A DNA stretch of 64,000 bases, taken from assembly GCA_046349085.1 (NCBI GenBank), contig JAXMDA010000001.1, forward strand, positions 1 through 64,000, written 5' to 3'. The DNA comes from JAJXWB01 sp046349085 (GTDB lineage Bacteria; Pseudomonadota; Alphaproteobacteria; Rhizobiales; Beijerinckiaceae). This document shows, in pieces, positions 44,368-52,744 of the stretch (positions are counted from its first letter, which is position 1; each line of letters opens with the position of its first letter). The notes below the pieces were generated by a model, which saw only the letters and a program-made list of their open reading frames with translations, had not been told where the DNA came from and ran no database searches. The position numbers and the translations under genes are program-made.

Positions 44368-44958
44368 ATGAGCAAGCTGGCGCCCACCTTCGTCGCCTTC
44401 GCCGGGCCTCAGCGCATCGCGCAGGGTTCGATCGACGTCGTCGCACGCGCCGTTCACGCGCATCAGGCCGACCGGCGTCCGGAACCGGTCCTGATTTTCG
44501 ACGCCGCCACAAGCGCGCCGATCGATCTCGACCTGCGCGGCGACGCCGACGCGGCGGCTGCTCGCGCTCTGACGCAGTTCGCTCCGCCCCCCGCAGAGGC
44601 GCGCGGGCGTGGACGGCCAAAACTCGGCGTGGAGGCGCATGAGGTGACGCTGCTGCCGCGCCACTGGGACTGGCTGCGCGCACAACCCGGAGGCGCCTCT
44701 GTCGCGCTCCGCAAGCTGGTGGAAGCGGCAAGCCGCGATCCGCGCCAGGAAACCCGCCGCGCGCAGGACGCCGCCTACAAGTTCATGCATGCTCTTGCCG
44801 GCGACCTCGCCCATTTCGAGGAAGCCGCGCGTGCGCTTTTTGCGCGCGACGGCGAGGGGTTTGCCGCGCGCATCGCCGACTGGCCGCAGGACGTTCGCGA
44901 TCACGCGCAGGCGCTGGCGCAATCCGCCTTCGCGGGGCGCGAAGCGCAGTCGGCGTAG
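44368..44958 (+). CDS. DUF2239 family protein
   Basis: 196 residues, soluble. The centre GRGRPKLGVEAHEVTLLPRH and WDWLRAQPGGASVALRKLV is the recognisable DUF2239 signature: a short basic GRGRPK motif as in DNA-binding AT-hook-like sequences, followed by a helix-rich region. A C-terminal helical part contains QDAAYKFMHALAGD. Function unknown; its RGRPK motif and repressor-like layout would fit a small DNA-binding protein that controls its own promoter, but this is speculation. Confidence 0.85.
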   Translation: MSKLAPTFVAFAGPQRIAQGSIDVVARAVHAHQADRRPEPVLIFDAATSAPIDLDLRGDADAAAARALTQFAPPPAEARGRGRPKLGVEAHEVTLLPRHWDWLRAQPGGASVALRKLVEAASRDPRQETRRAQDAAYKFMHALAGDLAHFEEAARALFARDGEGFAARIADWPQDVRDHAQALAQSAFAGREAQSA

Positions 44959-44965
44959 CGCCGGC

Positions 44966-45940
44966 TCATTCCGGCAGCGGGAAATCCTTTTTCGCCAGTT
45001 CCTTCAGGCGCGCGAGCGGCGCCTCGCATTCATACGCGCCCTCGGCGTAGGAGCCGAGGGTGTAGTGGCCGAAGACGATCGTCGCGCCCTTTGCGGTGAA
45101 GTTCCACGTATCGAGACTGGACAGGCCTTCCTCGACGCCCTGGCGTAGCGTCTTCAACTCCTCGCCCTTCGGTTCGTCCATGCCGCGCCGGACCTTTTCG
45201 GGCACGATCTGCGCGAGACAGGCGGCGGTCAGCTTGTCCTGCGCCGCCTTGTCGAAAGCGTCGGCGAAGACGAGCTTGCGGCCGCTCCTCGTGTCGATAT
45301 TGAGTCCCGCCGTCGACGGATTGCCATGCGCCCCGCCCTCGAACGCATAGCCTTCGATGCGCGCCGAGATAAGACGCGGCGACAGCCATGTGAGACGCAT
45401 CCAGACGTCGTGCGAAAAGGTCTGGTCGCGCCCGATCTCCTTGCGATCCGTCGGAATGTCCCTGAGCATCTTCGCGACCTCGGCGTTGAAGGTCCTTTCG
45501 CCGGGCGTCTTCGGCTCGACGAATCTGAGCAGTTCGACGTCGATCTCCCAGTCGCGCAGCCTGCCGGGCCTGGCGACGATTTCCGGGCGCAGCGCCGAAT
45601 CGACGCCCGGGCCGCCCTCCGGGCGCGCCTCGAAGAAAGCGCGGCGCTGGTCGGCCTGCGTCGTCAGGCACTGCGCATAGGCGGGCTTGTCGGAGTCGCA
45701 GCCATAGCCGCGCCGCTTGATCCAGGCGCGCTGCGAGACGAGCAGCGACTCGCGCTCCGCAGGCGAAAAGCGCTCGCGCAGCGCGGTGTAGGCGGCCGCC
45801 ATGGCCGAGTCGGCGGCGAGCGCCGCGGGCGACGCGCAGATGGCCCTGTCGACCTCGCTTTTCGCGGCCTTGCAATCCATGGCGTGGGCTGGCGCCGCGC
45901 AGGCCAGAATTCCAAAGGCGAAAGAAGCCGTCCGTCGCAT
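44966..45940 (-). CDS. Secreted protein with LprI-like N-domain and DUF3298/RsiV-like C-domain
   Basis: 324 residues from MRRTASFAFGIL at 45940. Signal peptide FGILACAAPAHA, then an LprI-type domain (MDCKAAKSEVDRAICAS, WIKRRGYGCDSDKPAYAQC) with four cysteines, the family that includes lysozyme inhibitors. The C-terminal half (EGGAHGNPSTAGLNID, DAFDKAAQDKLTAACLA, ATIVFGHYTLGSYAEG) resembles DUF3298/PdaC-RsiV modules. Envelope protein, perhaps guarding peptidoglycan. Convergent with DUF2239, 7 nt apart. Confidence 0.8.
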   Translation of the reverse strand: MRRTASFAFGILACAAPAHAMDCKAAKSEVDRAICASPAALAADSAMAAAYTALRERFSPAERESLLVSQRAWIKRRGYGCDSDKPAYAQCLTTQADQRRAFFEARPEGGPGVDSALRPEIVARPGRLRDWEIDVELLRFVEPKTPGERTFNAEVAKMLRDIPTDRKEIGRDQTFSHDVWMRLTWLSPRLISARIEGYAFEGGAHGNPSTAGLNIDTRSGRKLVFADAFDKAAQDKLTAACLAQIVPEKVRRGMDEPKGEELKTLRQGVEEGLSSLDTWNFTAKGATIVFGHYTLGSYAEGAYECEAPLARLKELAKKDFPLPE

Positions 45941-46053
45941 CGCAATCCCCCGTTCGGCCCAGCGAAACGCATGGGCGCGCCACAATCAAGCGCATCGTCC
46001 TGACTTTTCCCGCCGCGCCTGATATGAGGCGGCGGATTTCCGGGAAGGGCGCC

Positions 46054-47316
46054 ATGAACGTTTTGCTGATCGGCTCCGGCGGGCGCGAACATGCACTCGC
46101 CAATGCGCTGGCGACGAGCCCGCGCCTGACCAAACTCTTCTGCGCGCCCGGCAATCCCGGCATAGCGGCGATCGCGGAATGCGTGAGCGTCGACACGGCC
46201 GATCATGCGGCGGTCGTGAACTTCTGCAGGTTGATGCGGATCGGCCTCGTCGTGGTCGGGCCGGAGCAGCCGCTGGTCGAAGGCCTCGTGGATTCCCTGG
46301 AGGCCGCAGGCGTCGCCGCATTCGGACCGTCGAAAGCGGCAGCCCGGCTCGAAGGCTCCAAGGGCTTCACCAAGGATCTCTGCGCGCGCGCGAAAATTCC
46401 GACGGGCGCATATGGACGGTTTACCGATCGCGACAGCGCGCTCGCCTATATCAGCGAAAAGGGCGCGCCGATCGTTGTGAAGGCGGACGGGCTCGCCGCC
46501 GGCAAGGGCGTTGTCGTCGCCATGACGCGCGAAGAGGCGGAAGCCGCCGTGGTCGCCTGTTTCGACGGCGCGTTCGGCGCAGCCGGCGCGGAAGTGGTGG
46601 TGGAGGAATTTCTCGAAGGCGAGGAGGCCTCTTTCTTTGCGCTGTGCGACGGCTCTCGCGCTGTTGCGCTCGCGTCGGCGCAGGATCACAAGCGCGTGGG
46701 CGACGGCGATACCGGCCCGAACACCGGCGGCATGGGCGCCTATTCGCCGGCGCCGGTCGTGACCGACGCCATCGCCGCGCGCGTGATGACGGAAATCGTC
46801 GAGCCGACCGTGCGCGCCATGGCGGAGGCCGGTTCGCCGTTCAGGGGCGTGCTGTTCGCCGGCCTGATGATCGGCAGGGACGGGCCGAAGCTGATCGAGT
46901 TCAACACGCGCTTCGGCGATCCGGAGACGCAGGTCATCCTGCCGCGCATCGCCGACGATCTGCTGGCGCTGCTCGAGTCCTGCGCGCACGGAAAACTCGA
47001 GGCGGCGCGCGTCAACCTGAAGCCTGTCTCCGCCTTGACGGTCGTGCTCGCGGCGAAAGGTTATCCGGCCGCGCCACGGAAGGGCGGCGCGATCGAGGGC
47101 ATCGATCGCGCAAATGCGCTCGAGGGCGTCGTCGTCACCCACGCCGGCACGAAGCGCGTCGGCGAAGCGATCGTCGCCAACGGCGGACGCGTGCTCAACG
47201 TGACGGGCTTCGGCGCCGACGTGCGCGAAGCGCGCGACCGCGCCTATGCGGGCGTGGACGCCATAGACTTCCCCGACGGATTTTGCCGGCGCGACATCGG
47301 CTGGCGGGCGCTGTAA
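46054..47316 (+). CDS. purD: Phosphoribosylamine--glycine ligase
   Basis: 420 residues; second step of purine synthesis, joining glycine to phosphoribosylamine with ATP. Motifs: VLLIGSGGREHALA at the start, SKGFTKDLCARAKIPT, VVKADGLAAGKGVVVA (ATP-grasp), GPNTGGMGAYSPAP and LIEFNTRFGDPETQ. The start MNVLLIGSGG at 46054 is preferred over an ATG 10 codons upstream because the family begins there. Glycine use links it loosely to the gcv operon. Confidence 0.98.
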   Translation: MNVLLIGSGGREHALANALATSPRLTKLFCAPGNPGIAAIAECVSVDTADHAAVVNFCRLMRIGLVVVGPEQPLVEGLVDSLEAAGVAAFGPSKAAARLEGSKGFTKDLCARAKIPTGAYGRFTDRDSALAYISEKGAPIVVKADGLAAGKGVVVAMTREEAEAAVVACFDGAFGAAGAEVVVEEFLEGEEASFFALCDGSRAVALASAQDHKRVGDGDTGPNTGGMGAYSPAPVVTDAIAARVMTEIVEPTVRAMAEAGSPFRGVLFAGLMIGRDGPKLIEFNTRFGDPETQVILPRIADDLLALLESCAHGKLEAARVNLKPVSALTVVLAAKGYPAAPRKGGAIEGIDRANALEGVVVTHAGTKRVGEAIVANGGRVLNVTGFGADVREARDRAYAGVDAIDFPDGFCRRDIGWRAL

Positions 47317-47323
47317 CCGTGCC

Positions 47324-47423
47324 CGTCATTGCGAGGAACGCCGCGACGAAGCAATCCATCCCCGCATTTTGGTCGAGACGCGGGAATGGATTGCCACGTC
47401 GCTTTCAGTTCCTCGCAATGACG
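47324..47423. repeat. Class A intergenic inverted repeat overlapping the start of the DUF1615 gene
   Basis: Left end cgtcattgcgaggaacgccg with gacgaagcaatccatccccg; right end cgggaatggattgccacgtc then cctcgcaatgacggc. The arms pair along most of their length. The right arm contains the likely start codon(s) of the downstream gene (TTG 47391 or ATG 47418). Confidence 0.8.
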
Positions 47424-48593
47424 GCCCTCGTTGTGGGAGCGCCCGTTACACAAACCTCCGCCCAAACCTTCACGCCGCCCGACGTCGCGCGTCTCATCCT
47501 GAACGAGCGCGGCGGCGTGCGCGACGCGACCGGCTGGGGCGAGGACATTCTGGCCGCGCTTGCCGACAACAAATTTCCCGTGACGCGCGAGAACATCTGC
47601 TCCGTCATCGCGGTGGCCTCCCAGGAATCGAGCTTCAACGCCAATCCCGCCGTGCCGAACCTCGGCAAGATCGCCGATCGCGCGGTGCGCGAAAAACTGG
47701 GAAAGATCCCGATCCTTGGCGCGAAGGCCTACGCCATGCTCGACAGCATGCCGGACGCGCGCCATTCCTTCATCAAGCGCGTGCGCGCGGCGCGCACCGA
47801 ACGCGACCTCGATCTCGCCTATCGCGCGCTGGTGGAATACGGCGCGGGCAAGTCCGCGCTCGACGGCCTGCTGCACTGGGGCCTGCTCGATAATTGGGTC
47901 GAGGAATACAATCAGATCTCGACCGTCGGCTCGATGCAGGTGTCCGTCGCCTTCGCGCTCAATGCGGAGCGCGGCGAGCATTGGCGCCCGATCACCCACG
48001 CCGAGAGCAATGCGGTGCGCGACAGGCTCTACACGCGCGCCGGCGGGCTCTATTTCGGCGCCAGGCAATTGCTGGGATACGACACCGGCTACGACCAGAA
48101 GATGTTCCGCTTCGCCGACTACAACGCCGGCCGCTATTCCGCGCGCAACGCGGCGTTCCAGGCGATCGTCGGCAAGCTGTCGGGACACGGCGTCGCGCTC
48201 GACGGCGATCTTCTCTCCTACGACAAGGTCGGCCGCGCGAAGGCCGACGTGACGAACAGCGAGACGGCGCTGCGCGCGCTGATCGAGCATTACCGTCTCG
48301 GCATTGACGACGCGGCGCTAAGGCGCGACCTGCTTCTGGAAAAGAGCAAGGACTTCACCACGACGCAGACGTGGCGATCCGTGCGCGGCGTCTACACCCG
48401 CGTGACCGGCAAGGAGCCGGTGTTCGCGCAGGTCCCGGGCATCCAGTTGAAGAGCGCGAAGATCAGGTCGAAGATGACGACGGCGAACTTCGCCGACAGC
48501 GTCAACCGGCGCTACGGCAAGTGCATGGCGCTGGCGCTGCAGATGCAGAACCGTCCCGTGCTGATGGCGCCGCGCTGGTTCTGGCCGGATTGA
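47391..48593 (+). CDS. DUF1615-like exported protein
   Basis: 400 residues if the TTG at 47391 is used, 391 from the ATG at 47418. The TTG start gives MPRRFQFLAMTALVVGAPV then TQTSAQ, which reads as a full signal peptide; the ATG start gives a peptide with no basic n-region. The body holds CSVIAVASQESSFNANPAVP, HWGLLDNWVEEYNQISTVGS and MQVSVAFA, and YDQKMFRFADYNAGRYSARN, a lysozyme-like or transglycosylase-like pattern with Glu in SQESSF, typical of DUF1615. Likely acts in the periplasm. The start falls inside a repeat. Confidence 0.8.
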   Translation: MPRRFQFLAMTALVVGAPVTQTSAQTFTPPDVARLILNERGGVRDATGWGEDILAALADNKFPVTRENICSVIAVASQESSFNANPAVPNLGKIADRAVREKLGKIPILGAKAYAMLDSMPDARHSFIKRVRAARTERDLDLAYRALVEYGAGKSALDGLLHWGLLDNWVEEYNQISTVGSMQVSVAFALNAERGEHWRPITHAESNAVRDRLYTRAGGLYFGARQLLGYDTGYDQKMFRFADYNAGRYSARNAAFQAIVGKLSGHGVALDGDLLSYDKVGRAKADVTNSETALRALIEHYRLGIDDAALRRDLLLEKSKDFTTTQTWRSVRGVYTRVTGKEPVFAQVPGIQLKSAKIRSKMTTANFADSVNRRYGKCMALALQMQNRPVLMAPRWFWPD

Positions 48594-48598
48594 TCTTT

Positions 48599-48650
48599 CC
48601 CTCCCCGGCCCTCCCCCTCTTTGCGGGAGAGGGAAAGGAAGGGGTCGGCG
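48599..48650. repeat. Partial class C repeat between convergent genes
   Basis: ccctccccctctttgcgggagagggaaagg forms an imperfect hairpin like the end of the copy at 27957-28105. It stands between the stops of the DUF1615 gene and the binding-protein gene and may serve as a two-way terminator. Confidence 0.5.
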
Positions 48651-48656
48651 GCGCCC

Positions 48657-49865
48657 CTACTTCTTCACCAAGGGGCACTTCGATTCCGCCAGAGGCAGGA
48701 AGGCGTCCTTGCCGGGGATGGTGGCGACCAGCTTGTAATCGTCCCACTTGCCCTTCGATTCCTCAGGCGCCTTCACCTGGAAGAGATACATGTCGTGCAC
48801 CATGCGGCCGTCCTCGCGGATCACGCCGTTGTCGGCGAAGAAATCCTTCACGGGCGTTTCCTTCATGATCTTCATCACGGCCGCGGAATCCGTGGAGCCC
48901 GCCTGCTTCACCGCCTTCAGGTAGTGCGTCATCGACGAATAGACGCTGGCCTGCGCCGCCGTCGGCATGCGCTTGAACTTCTCGAAGAAGCGCTGCGACC
49001 AGGCGCGCGTTTCGGGCGTGCGGTCCCAGTAGAAGGGCTCCGTCAGCAGCAGGCCCTTGGCGACCGGCAGTCCCAGGCTTTCGACGTCGGAGATGTAGCC
49101 GAGCAGCACGGCGAGTTTCTGGCCCGATTTGGTGAGACCGAATTCCGACGACTGCTTCACCGCGGTAATCATGTCGGCGCCGGCGTTGGCGAGACCGACC
49201 ACTTTCGCGCCGGAGGTCTGGGCCTGCAGCAGGAAGGAGGAGAAGTCCGGCGTGTTCAGCGGATGGCGCGCGCGCCCCAGCACCTTGCCGCCGTTCGCCT
49301 CGACGAAATGCGATGCGTCCTTTTCGAGATCGTGGCCGAAGGCGTAGTCGGCGGTAATGAAGAACCAGGTGTCGCCGCCCGCCTTCACCGCCGCCGTCGC
49401 CGTGCCCTTCGACAGCGAATAGGTGTCGTAGGCCCAGTGCACCGTGTAGGGCCCGCAAGCCTCGTTGGTGATGCGCACGGCGCCGGGGCCAGAGAGCAGC
49501 AGGATTTTGTTGCGCGCCTTGGCGATCTCGTTGGCGGCAAGCGCGGTGGCCGACGCCGCCACGTCCATGATCGCCTCGACGCCCTGATTGTCGAACCATT
49601 CGCGCGCCGTCGTGCCGGCGACGTCGGCCTTGTTGAAATGGTCGGCCGAAAGCACTTCAATCTTGCGACCGAGCACTTCGCCGCCGATATCTTCCGCCGC
49701 CATCTTGCCGGCCGTCACCGAGCCGGGGCCGGTGATGTCGGCATAGGGGCCGGACATGTCGAGGATGAGCCCGAGCTTCAGCGGCGGCTTGCCCTGCGCG
49801 AGCGCGGAGGCGGCAAGCGAGAGAGCGAAGACGGACGCCAGCGCGCCGCGGGTGAAGCGTCTCAT
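48657..49865 (-). CDS. ABC transporter substrate-binding protein (branched-chain amino acid/amide type)
   Basis: 402 residues from MRRFTRGALASVFALS at 49865, with signal peptide ending near ALAQG. The periplasmic-binding fold type I (LivJ-like) starts GLILDMSGPYADITG, with GKMAAEDIGG; FFITADYAFGHDLEKDA and LLTEPFYWDRTPETRAWS mark the second lobe. The ligand could be an amino acid, urea, an amide or an aromatic acid. No permease or ATPase gene is adjacent, so it is an orphan receptor here. Confidence 0.93.
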   Translation of the reverse strand: MRRFTRGALASVFALSLAASALAQGKPPLKLGLILDMSGPYADITGPGSVTAGKMAAEDIGGEVLGRKIEVLSADHFNKADVAGTTAREWFDNQGVEAIMDVAASATALAANEIAKARNKILLLSGPGAVRITNEACGPYTVHWAYDTYSLSKGTATAAVKAGGDTWFFITADYAFGHDLEKDASHFVEANGGKVLGRARHPLNTPDFSSFLLQAQTSGAKVVGLANAGADMITAVKQSSEFGLTKSGQKLAVLLGYISDVESLGLPVAKGLLLTEPFYWDRTPETRAWSQRFFEKFKRMPTAAQASVYSSMTHYLKAVKQAGSTDSAAVMKIMKETPVKDFFADNGVIREDGRMVHDMYLFQVKAPEESKGKWDDYKLVATIPGKDAFLPLAESKCPLVKK

Positions 49866-49971
49866 TGTTTCCTCCGATTGTTCTACAATCTTATCTGCGC
49901 CATGATGCGGAGGCTCGGACGACGAAGTCAATGCGCCGATGACAGGCGCGGCGCGGGCGAGGGAGAAAAAG

Positions 49972-50778
49972 ATGAGCGCAACCGCTCCGGCGCCTTACGA
50001 GGTGAGCGCCTTCAACACGGCCGCAACCTCCGAGAACAAGATTCATGACGACGACGTCGCGCGCCGCTTCGGCTTCACCGGCGCGCTAGTGCCGGGCGTC
50101 GAGGTCTATGCCTATATGGCGCACATGCCGGTGGCGCGCTGGGGCCGCGCGTGGCTCGAACGCGGCGGCGCCGAATGCCGCTTCCTCAAGCCGGTCTACG
50201 ACGGCAACATCGCGCGTGTGACGGCGCGCGAGGAGAAGGGCGTGCTCGACCTGACTGTGGAAAGCGGCGGCGCGCTCTGCGCGACAGGCCACGCGGTTCT
50301 GGCCGACGCCGCGGCGCCGGCCGCCGTCGACAGCCTGCCGCTTGGCGTCCTGCCGCGGGAGCGGCCGAAGGCGAGCGAGAGCAATCTCGCCCCCGGCGTG
50401 TCGCTCGGCCTCGCGCCGGTGACGATCGATCGCGCCGCCTTGCAGCAATATCTCGCCGACATCCGCGAGACGGACGGACTTTATCTGCGCGAGAATCTCG
50501 TGCATCCCGGCCAAATTCTGCGGCTGTGCAATGCCGCGCTGGTGCAGAGCGTCGTGCTCGGGCCGTGGATTCACGTCGGCAGCCGCCTGCGCAATTTCGC
50601 GACGGCGCGCGTCGGGCAGGAACTGAGCTTGCGCAATCGCATCACGTCGAACGGCGTGACGAAGGGCCACGCCATCGTCGAATTCGACGCGCTCGCCGTC
50701 GCCGACGGCGCGCATGTGATCGCGCAGATCACGCATACCGCGATCTGGCGGCCGCGCCATGTCGCGGAGGCGAGTTGA
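49972..50778 (+). CDS. MaoC-like double hot-dog protein
   Basis: 268 residues from MSATAPAPYEV at 49972 with a GGGAGA ribosome site. N-half NKIHDDDVARRFGFTGALVP and VEVYAYM corresponds to the MaoC hydratase pattern, with a possible catalytic His in IHDDD; the C-half contains a second hot-dog-like fold (VGQELSLRNRITSNGVTKGH). Likely acts as an enoyl-CoA hydratase or thioesterase on a CoA ester. Divergent from the binding-protein gene, 106 nt apart. Confidence 0.72.
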   Translation: MSATAPAPYEVSAFNTAATSENKIHDDDVARRFGFTGALVPGVEVYAYMAHMPVARWGRAWLERGGAECRFLKPVYDGNIARVTAREEKGVLDLTVESGGALCATGHAVLADAAAPAAVDSLPLGVLPRERPKASESNLAPGVSLGLAPVTIDRAALQQYLADIRETDGLYLRENLVHPGQILRLCNAALVQSVVLGPWIHVGSRLRNFATARVGQELSLRNRITSNGVTKGHAIVEFDALAVADGAHVIAQITHTAIWRPRHVAEAS

Positions 50779-50861
50779 TGGTCTGCCCTTCATCCTGACG
50801 GGGCCTGCAAAGCAGGCGTCAGGGCGAGGATTTGATCTTATCAGCTTCGTAGGAGAACTTC

Positions 50862-51761
50862 ATGAGCAAGGAGCGCATCGGCTTCGTCGGCGTCGGCCTG
50901 ATGGGCCACGGCATGGCCAAGAACATCGTCGAGAAGGGCTATGCGCTGACGGTTCTCGGCCATCGCAATCGCGCGCCGGTCGAGGACCTCGCGAAGCGCG
51001 GCGCGCGAGAAGCCAAGAGCGCGCGCGAACTGGCCGAGGCCTCCGACATCGTGTTCATCTGCGTCACCGGCTCGCCGGAAGTGGAAGCGATCGTGCGCGG
51101 CGGGCTGAAGGAAGGGCTGAAGGCAGGCTCGATCGTCGTCGATTGCTCGACCGCCGATCCCGTCTCCACCGTGGCGCTCGCCGCCGAGCTCGCCGAGGCG
51201 GGCGTCACGCTGGTCGATGCGCCGCTGTCGCGCACGCCCAAGGAAGCGTGGGAGGGAACGCTCGACACGATGGTGGGCGCGAGCGACGAAATTTTTGCGC
51301 GCCTCAAGCCGGTGCTCGACACGTGGGCGGGACGCGTCGTGCATATCGGCGGAACCGGCGACGGCCACCGCATGAAGCTGCTCAACAATTTTCTCGCCAT
51401 GGGCTACGCCGCGCTCTACGCCGAGGCGATCACGCTCGCACAGAAGGTGGGCGTCACGCCGCAGCGTTTCGACAGCGTGATCCGCGGCGGTCGCATGGAT
51501 TGCGGCTTCTACCAGACCTTCATGCGCTGGACGCTGGAAGGCGACCGCGACGCGCACAAGTTCACGCTCGCCAACGCCTTCAAGGACATGCGCTATCTGG
51601 AATCCATGGCGGACGCGGCCGGCATGTCCAACCCGCTCGGCAACGCCGTGAAGAATTCCTACGCGCTTGCCGTAGCGCGCGGCGGGGCCGGCGATTACGT
51701 GCCGATGCTGGCGACCGCGGTCGGCGCGATCAACGGCGTGGATATCGCGCCGAAGACATAG
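50862..51761 (+). CDS. NAD(P)-dependent beta-hydroxyacid dehydrogenase (3-hydroxyisobutyrate dehydrogenase family)
   Basis: 299 residues. Rossmann motif FVGVGLMGHGMAKNIVEKG; the substrate-binding segment reads DAPLSRTPKEAWEGTLDTMV where family members usually have DAPVSGG (Ser-Arg-Thr instead of Ser-Gly-Gly); the catalytic Lys lies in HRMKLLNNFLAMGYAAL. Oxidises a hydroxyacid such as 3-hydroxyisobutyrate, or reduces a tartronate-type semialdehyde. The altered motif points to another substrate. Follows the MaoC-like gene at 83 nt. Confidence 0.88.
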   Translation: MSKERIGFVGVGLMGHGMAKNIVEKGYALTVLGHRNRAPVEDLAKRGAREAKSARELAEASDIVFICVTGSPEVEAIVRGGLKEGLKAGSIVVDCSTADPVSTVALAAELAEAGVTLVDAPLSRTPKEAWEGTLDTMVGASDEIFARLKPVLDTWAGRVVHIGGTGDGHRMKLLNNFLAMGYAALYAEAITLAQKVGVTPQRFDSVIRGGRMDCGFYQTFMRWTLEGDRDAHKFTLANAFKDMRYLESMADAAGMSNPLGNAVKNSYALAVARGGAGDYVPMLATAVGAINGVDIAPKT

Positions 51762-51771
51762 GCGGCCGGTC

Positions 51772-51845
51772 CTGTCATCCCCGCGAAAGCGGGGATCCGG
51801 CCGACGAGGCGCAATGTCTGGACGCCCGTTTTCGCGGACATGACC
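51772..51845. repeat. Class B intergenic repeat
   Basis: ctgtcatccccgcgaaagcggggatcc (hairpin CCCCGC-GAAA-GCGGGG) with a looser right half ending cgttttcgcggacatgac. Located between the convergent dehydrogenase and hydrolase genes. Related to 15441-15537. Confidence 0.7.
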
Positions 51846-51867
51846 GAGGCAGCAGCGCGCGGCAATT

Positions 51868-52722
51868 CTAACCCAGAAAAGCCTCGGCCTCTGCGCGCAC
51901 TTCCTCGGGCTGGTCGTGCTGCACCCAATGGCCGGAATCCGCGATCGTCCTGGCGCGGGCGTTCGGGAAATGCCGCACGAGGCCATGCCGCTTCTCGTTG
52001 TCGAGAAAGCTGCGGTCGGCGAACAGCAGCAGCGTCGGACAGGAAATGCGCGACCACAGCGCGACATGGTCCTCCGGCCACAGGCGATGCGGGGCGGCGA
52101 CGCGCTGGTACTTGTCGAATTTCCAGACATAGCCGCCGGACTCGTCGCGCCGCAGGGCGTGTCTGGCGAGATGCAGCGCCAGTTCGTCCGTCAGGCGCGT
52201 GTTGCGCTTCTTCATGCGTTCGGCCGCTTCCTCGATCGTCGCATAGGCGCGCTGCGTCTTGCCTTCGCGTTCGCCGAGTTGCGCGATCGACTTCAATATC
52301 CTTTCGTGCGTCGGCGCGCGCGGGGCGTCCGGCAGCACCGTGACGCCGTCGAGCACGACGAGCTTTTCGACCTTCTCCGGATAAGTCCCGGAAAATATCA
52401 GCGAGACCATGCCTCCCATGGAATGGCCGACGATGCTGGCGCGTTCGATTCCGAGCGTCTCGTAGAGGCGCAGGATATCGTAGACATATTCCGTCAATGC
52501 GTAGGAGCCGCCCTTGGTCCAGTCGGAATCGCCATGGCCGCGGAGGTCGGGCGCCACGACATGAAAACGCGGCCGCAGTTCGCGCGCGAGCCGGTCCCAA
52601 CTGCGGCAATGGTCGCCGCCGCCGTGGATCAGCAGCAGCGGCGGCGCATCCTGGTTGCCCCAGTCGGCATAGTGCAGGCGCAGGCCGTGCGACGTGTAGA
52701 AGCAGTCTTTCGGTTCGGTCAT
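51868..52722 (-). CDS. Alpha/beta hydrolase
   Basis: 284 residues. Nucleophile elbow GHSMGG (IVGHSMGGMVSLIF, Ser about 110), oxyanion loop LLIHGGGDHCRSWD, acid in LLLFADRSF, and the catalytic His in SGHWVQHDQPEEV. Cleaves an ester or C-C bond of an unknown compound. Downstream of the acyl-CoA ligase on the same strand with 22 nt between, so probably one transcript. Confidence 0.92.
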   Translation of the reverse strand: MTEPKDCFYTSHGLRLHYADWGNQDAPPLLLIHGGGDHCRSWDRLARELRPRFHVVAPDLRGHGDSDWTKGGSYALTEYVYDILRLYETLGIERASIVGHSMGGMVSLIFSGTYPEKVEKLVVLDGVTVLPDAPRAPTHERILKSIAQLGEREGKTQRAYATIEEAAERMKKRNTRLTDELALHLARHALRRDESGGYVWKFDKYQRVAAPHRLWPEDHVALWSRISCPTLLLFADRSFLDNEKRHGLVRHFPNARARTIADSGHWVQHDQPEEVRAEAEAFLG

Positions 52723-52744
52723 GTCGTCCGTCTTGTCGTATGGC

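Noticed and set aside
40445..45940. A phage-defence or toxin-antitoxin island around the kinase
   Set aside because: No nuclease effector, integrase, transposase or toxin-like pair is present; xseA is a housekeeping subunit.
46179..47390. 400-codon upstream extension of the DUF1615 frame through purD
   Set aside because: Out of frame with purD and Arg-rich; purD is unmistakable in the other frame. Only the part after about 47391 is coding.
1910..51845. CRISPR arrays from the repeated hairpins
   Set aside because: Copies are far apart, have no regular spacers and no cas genes are near.
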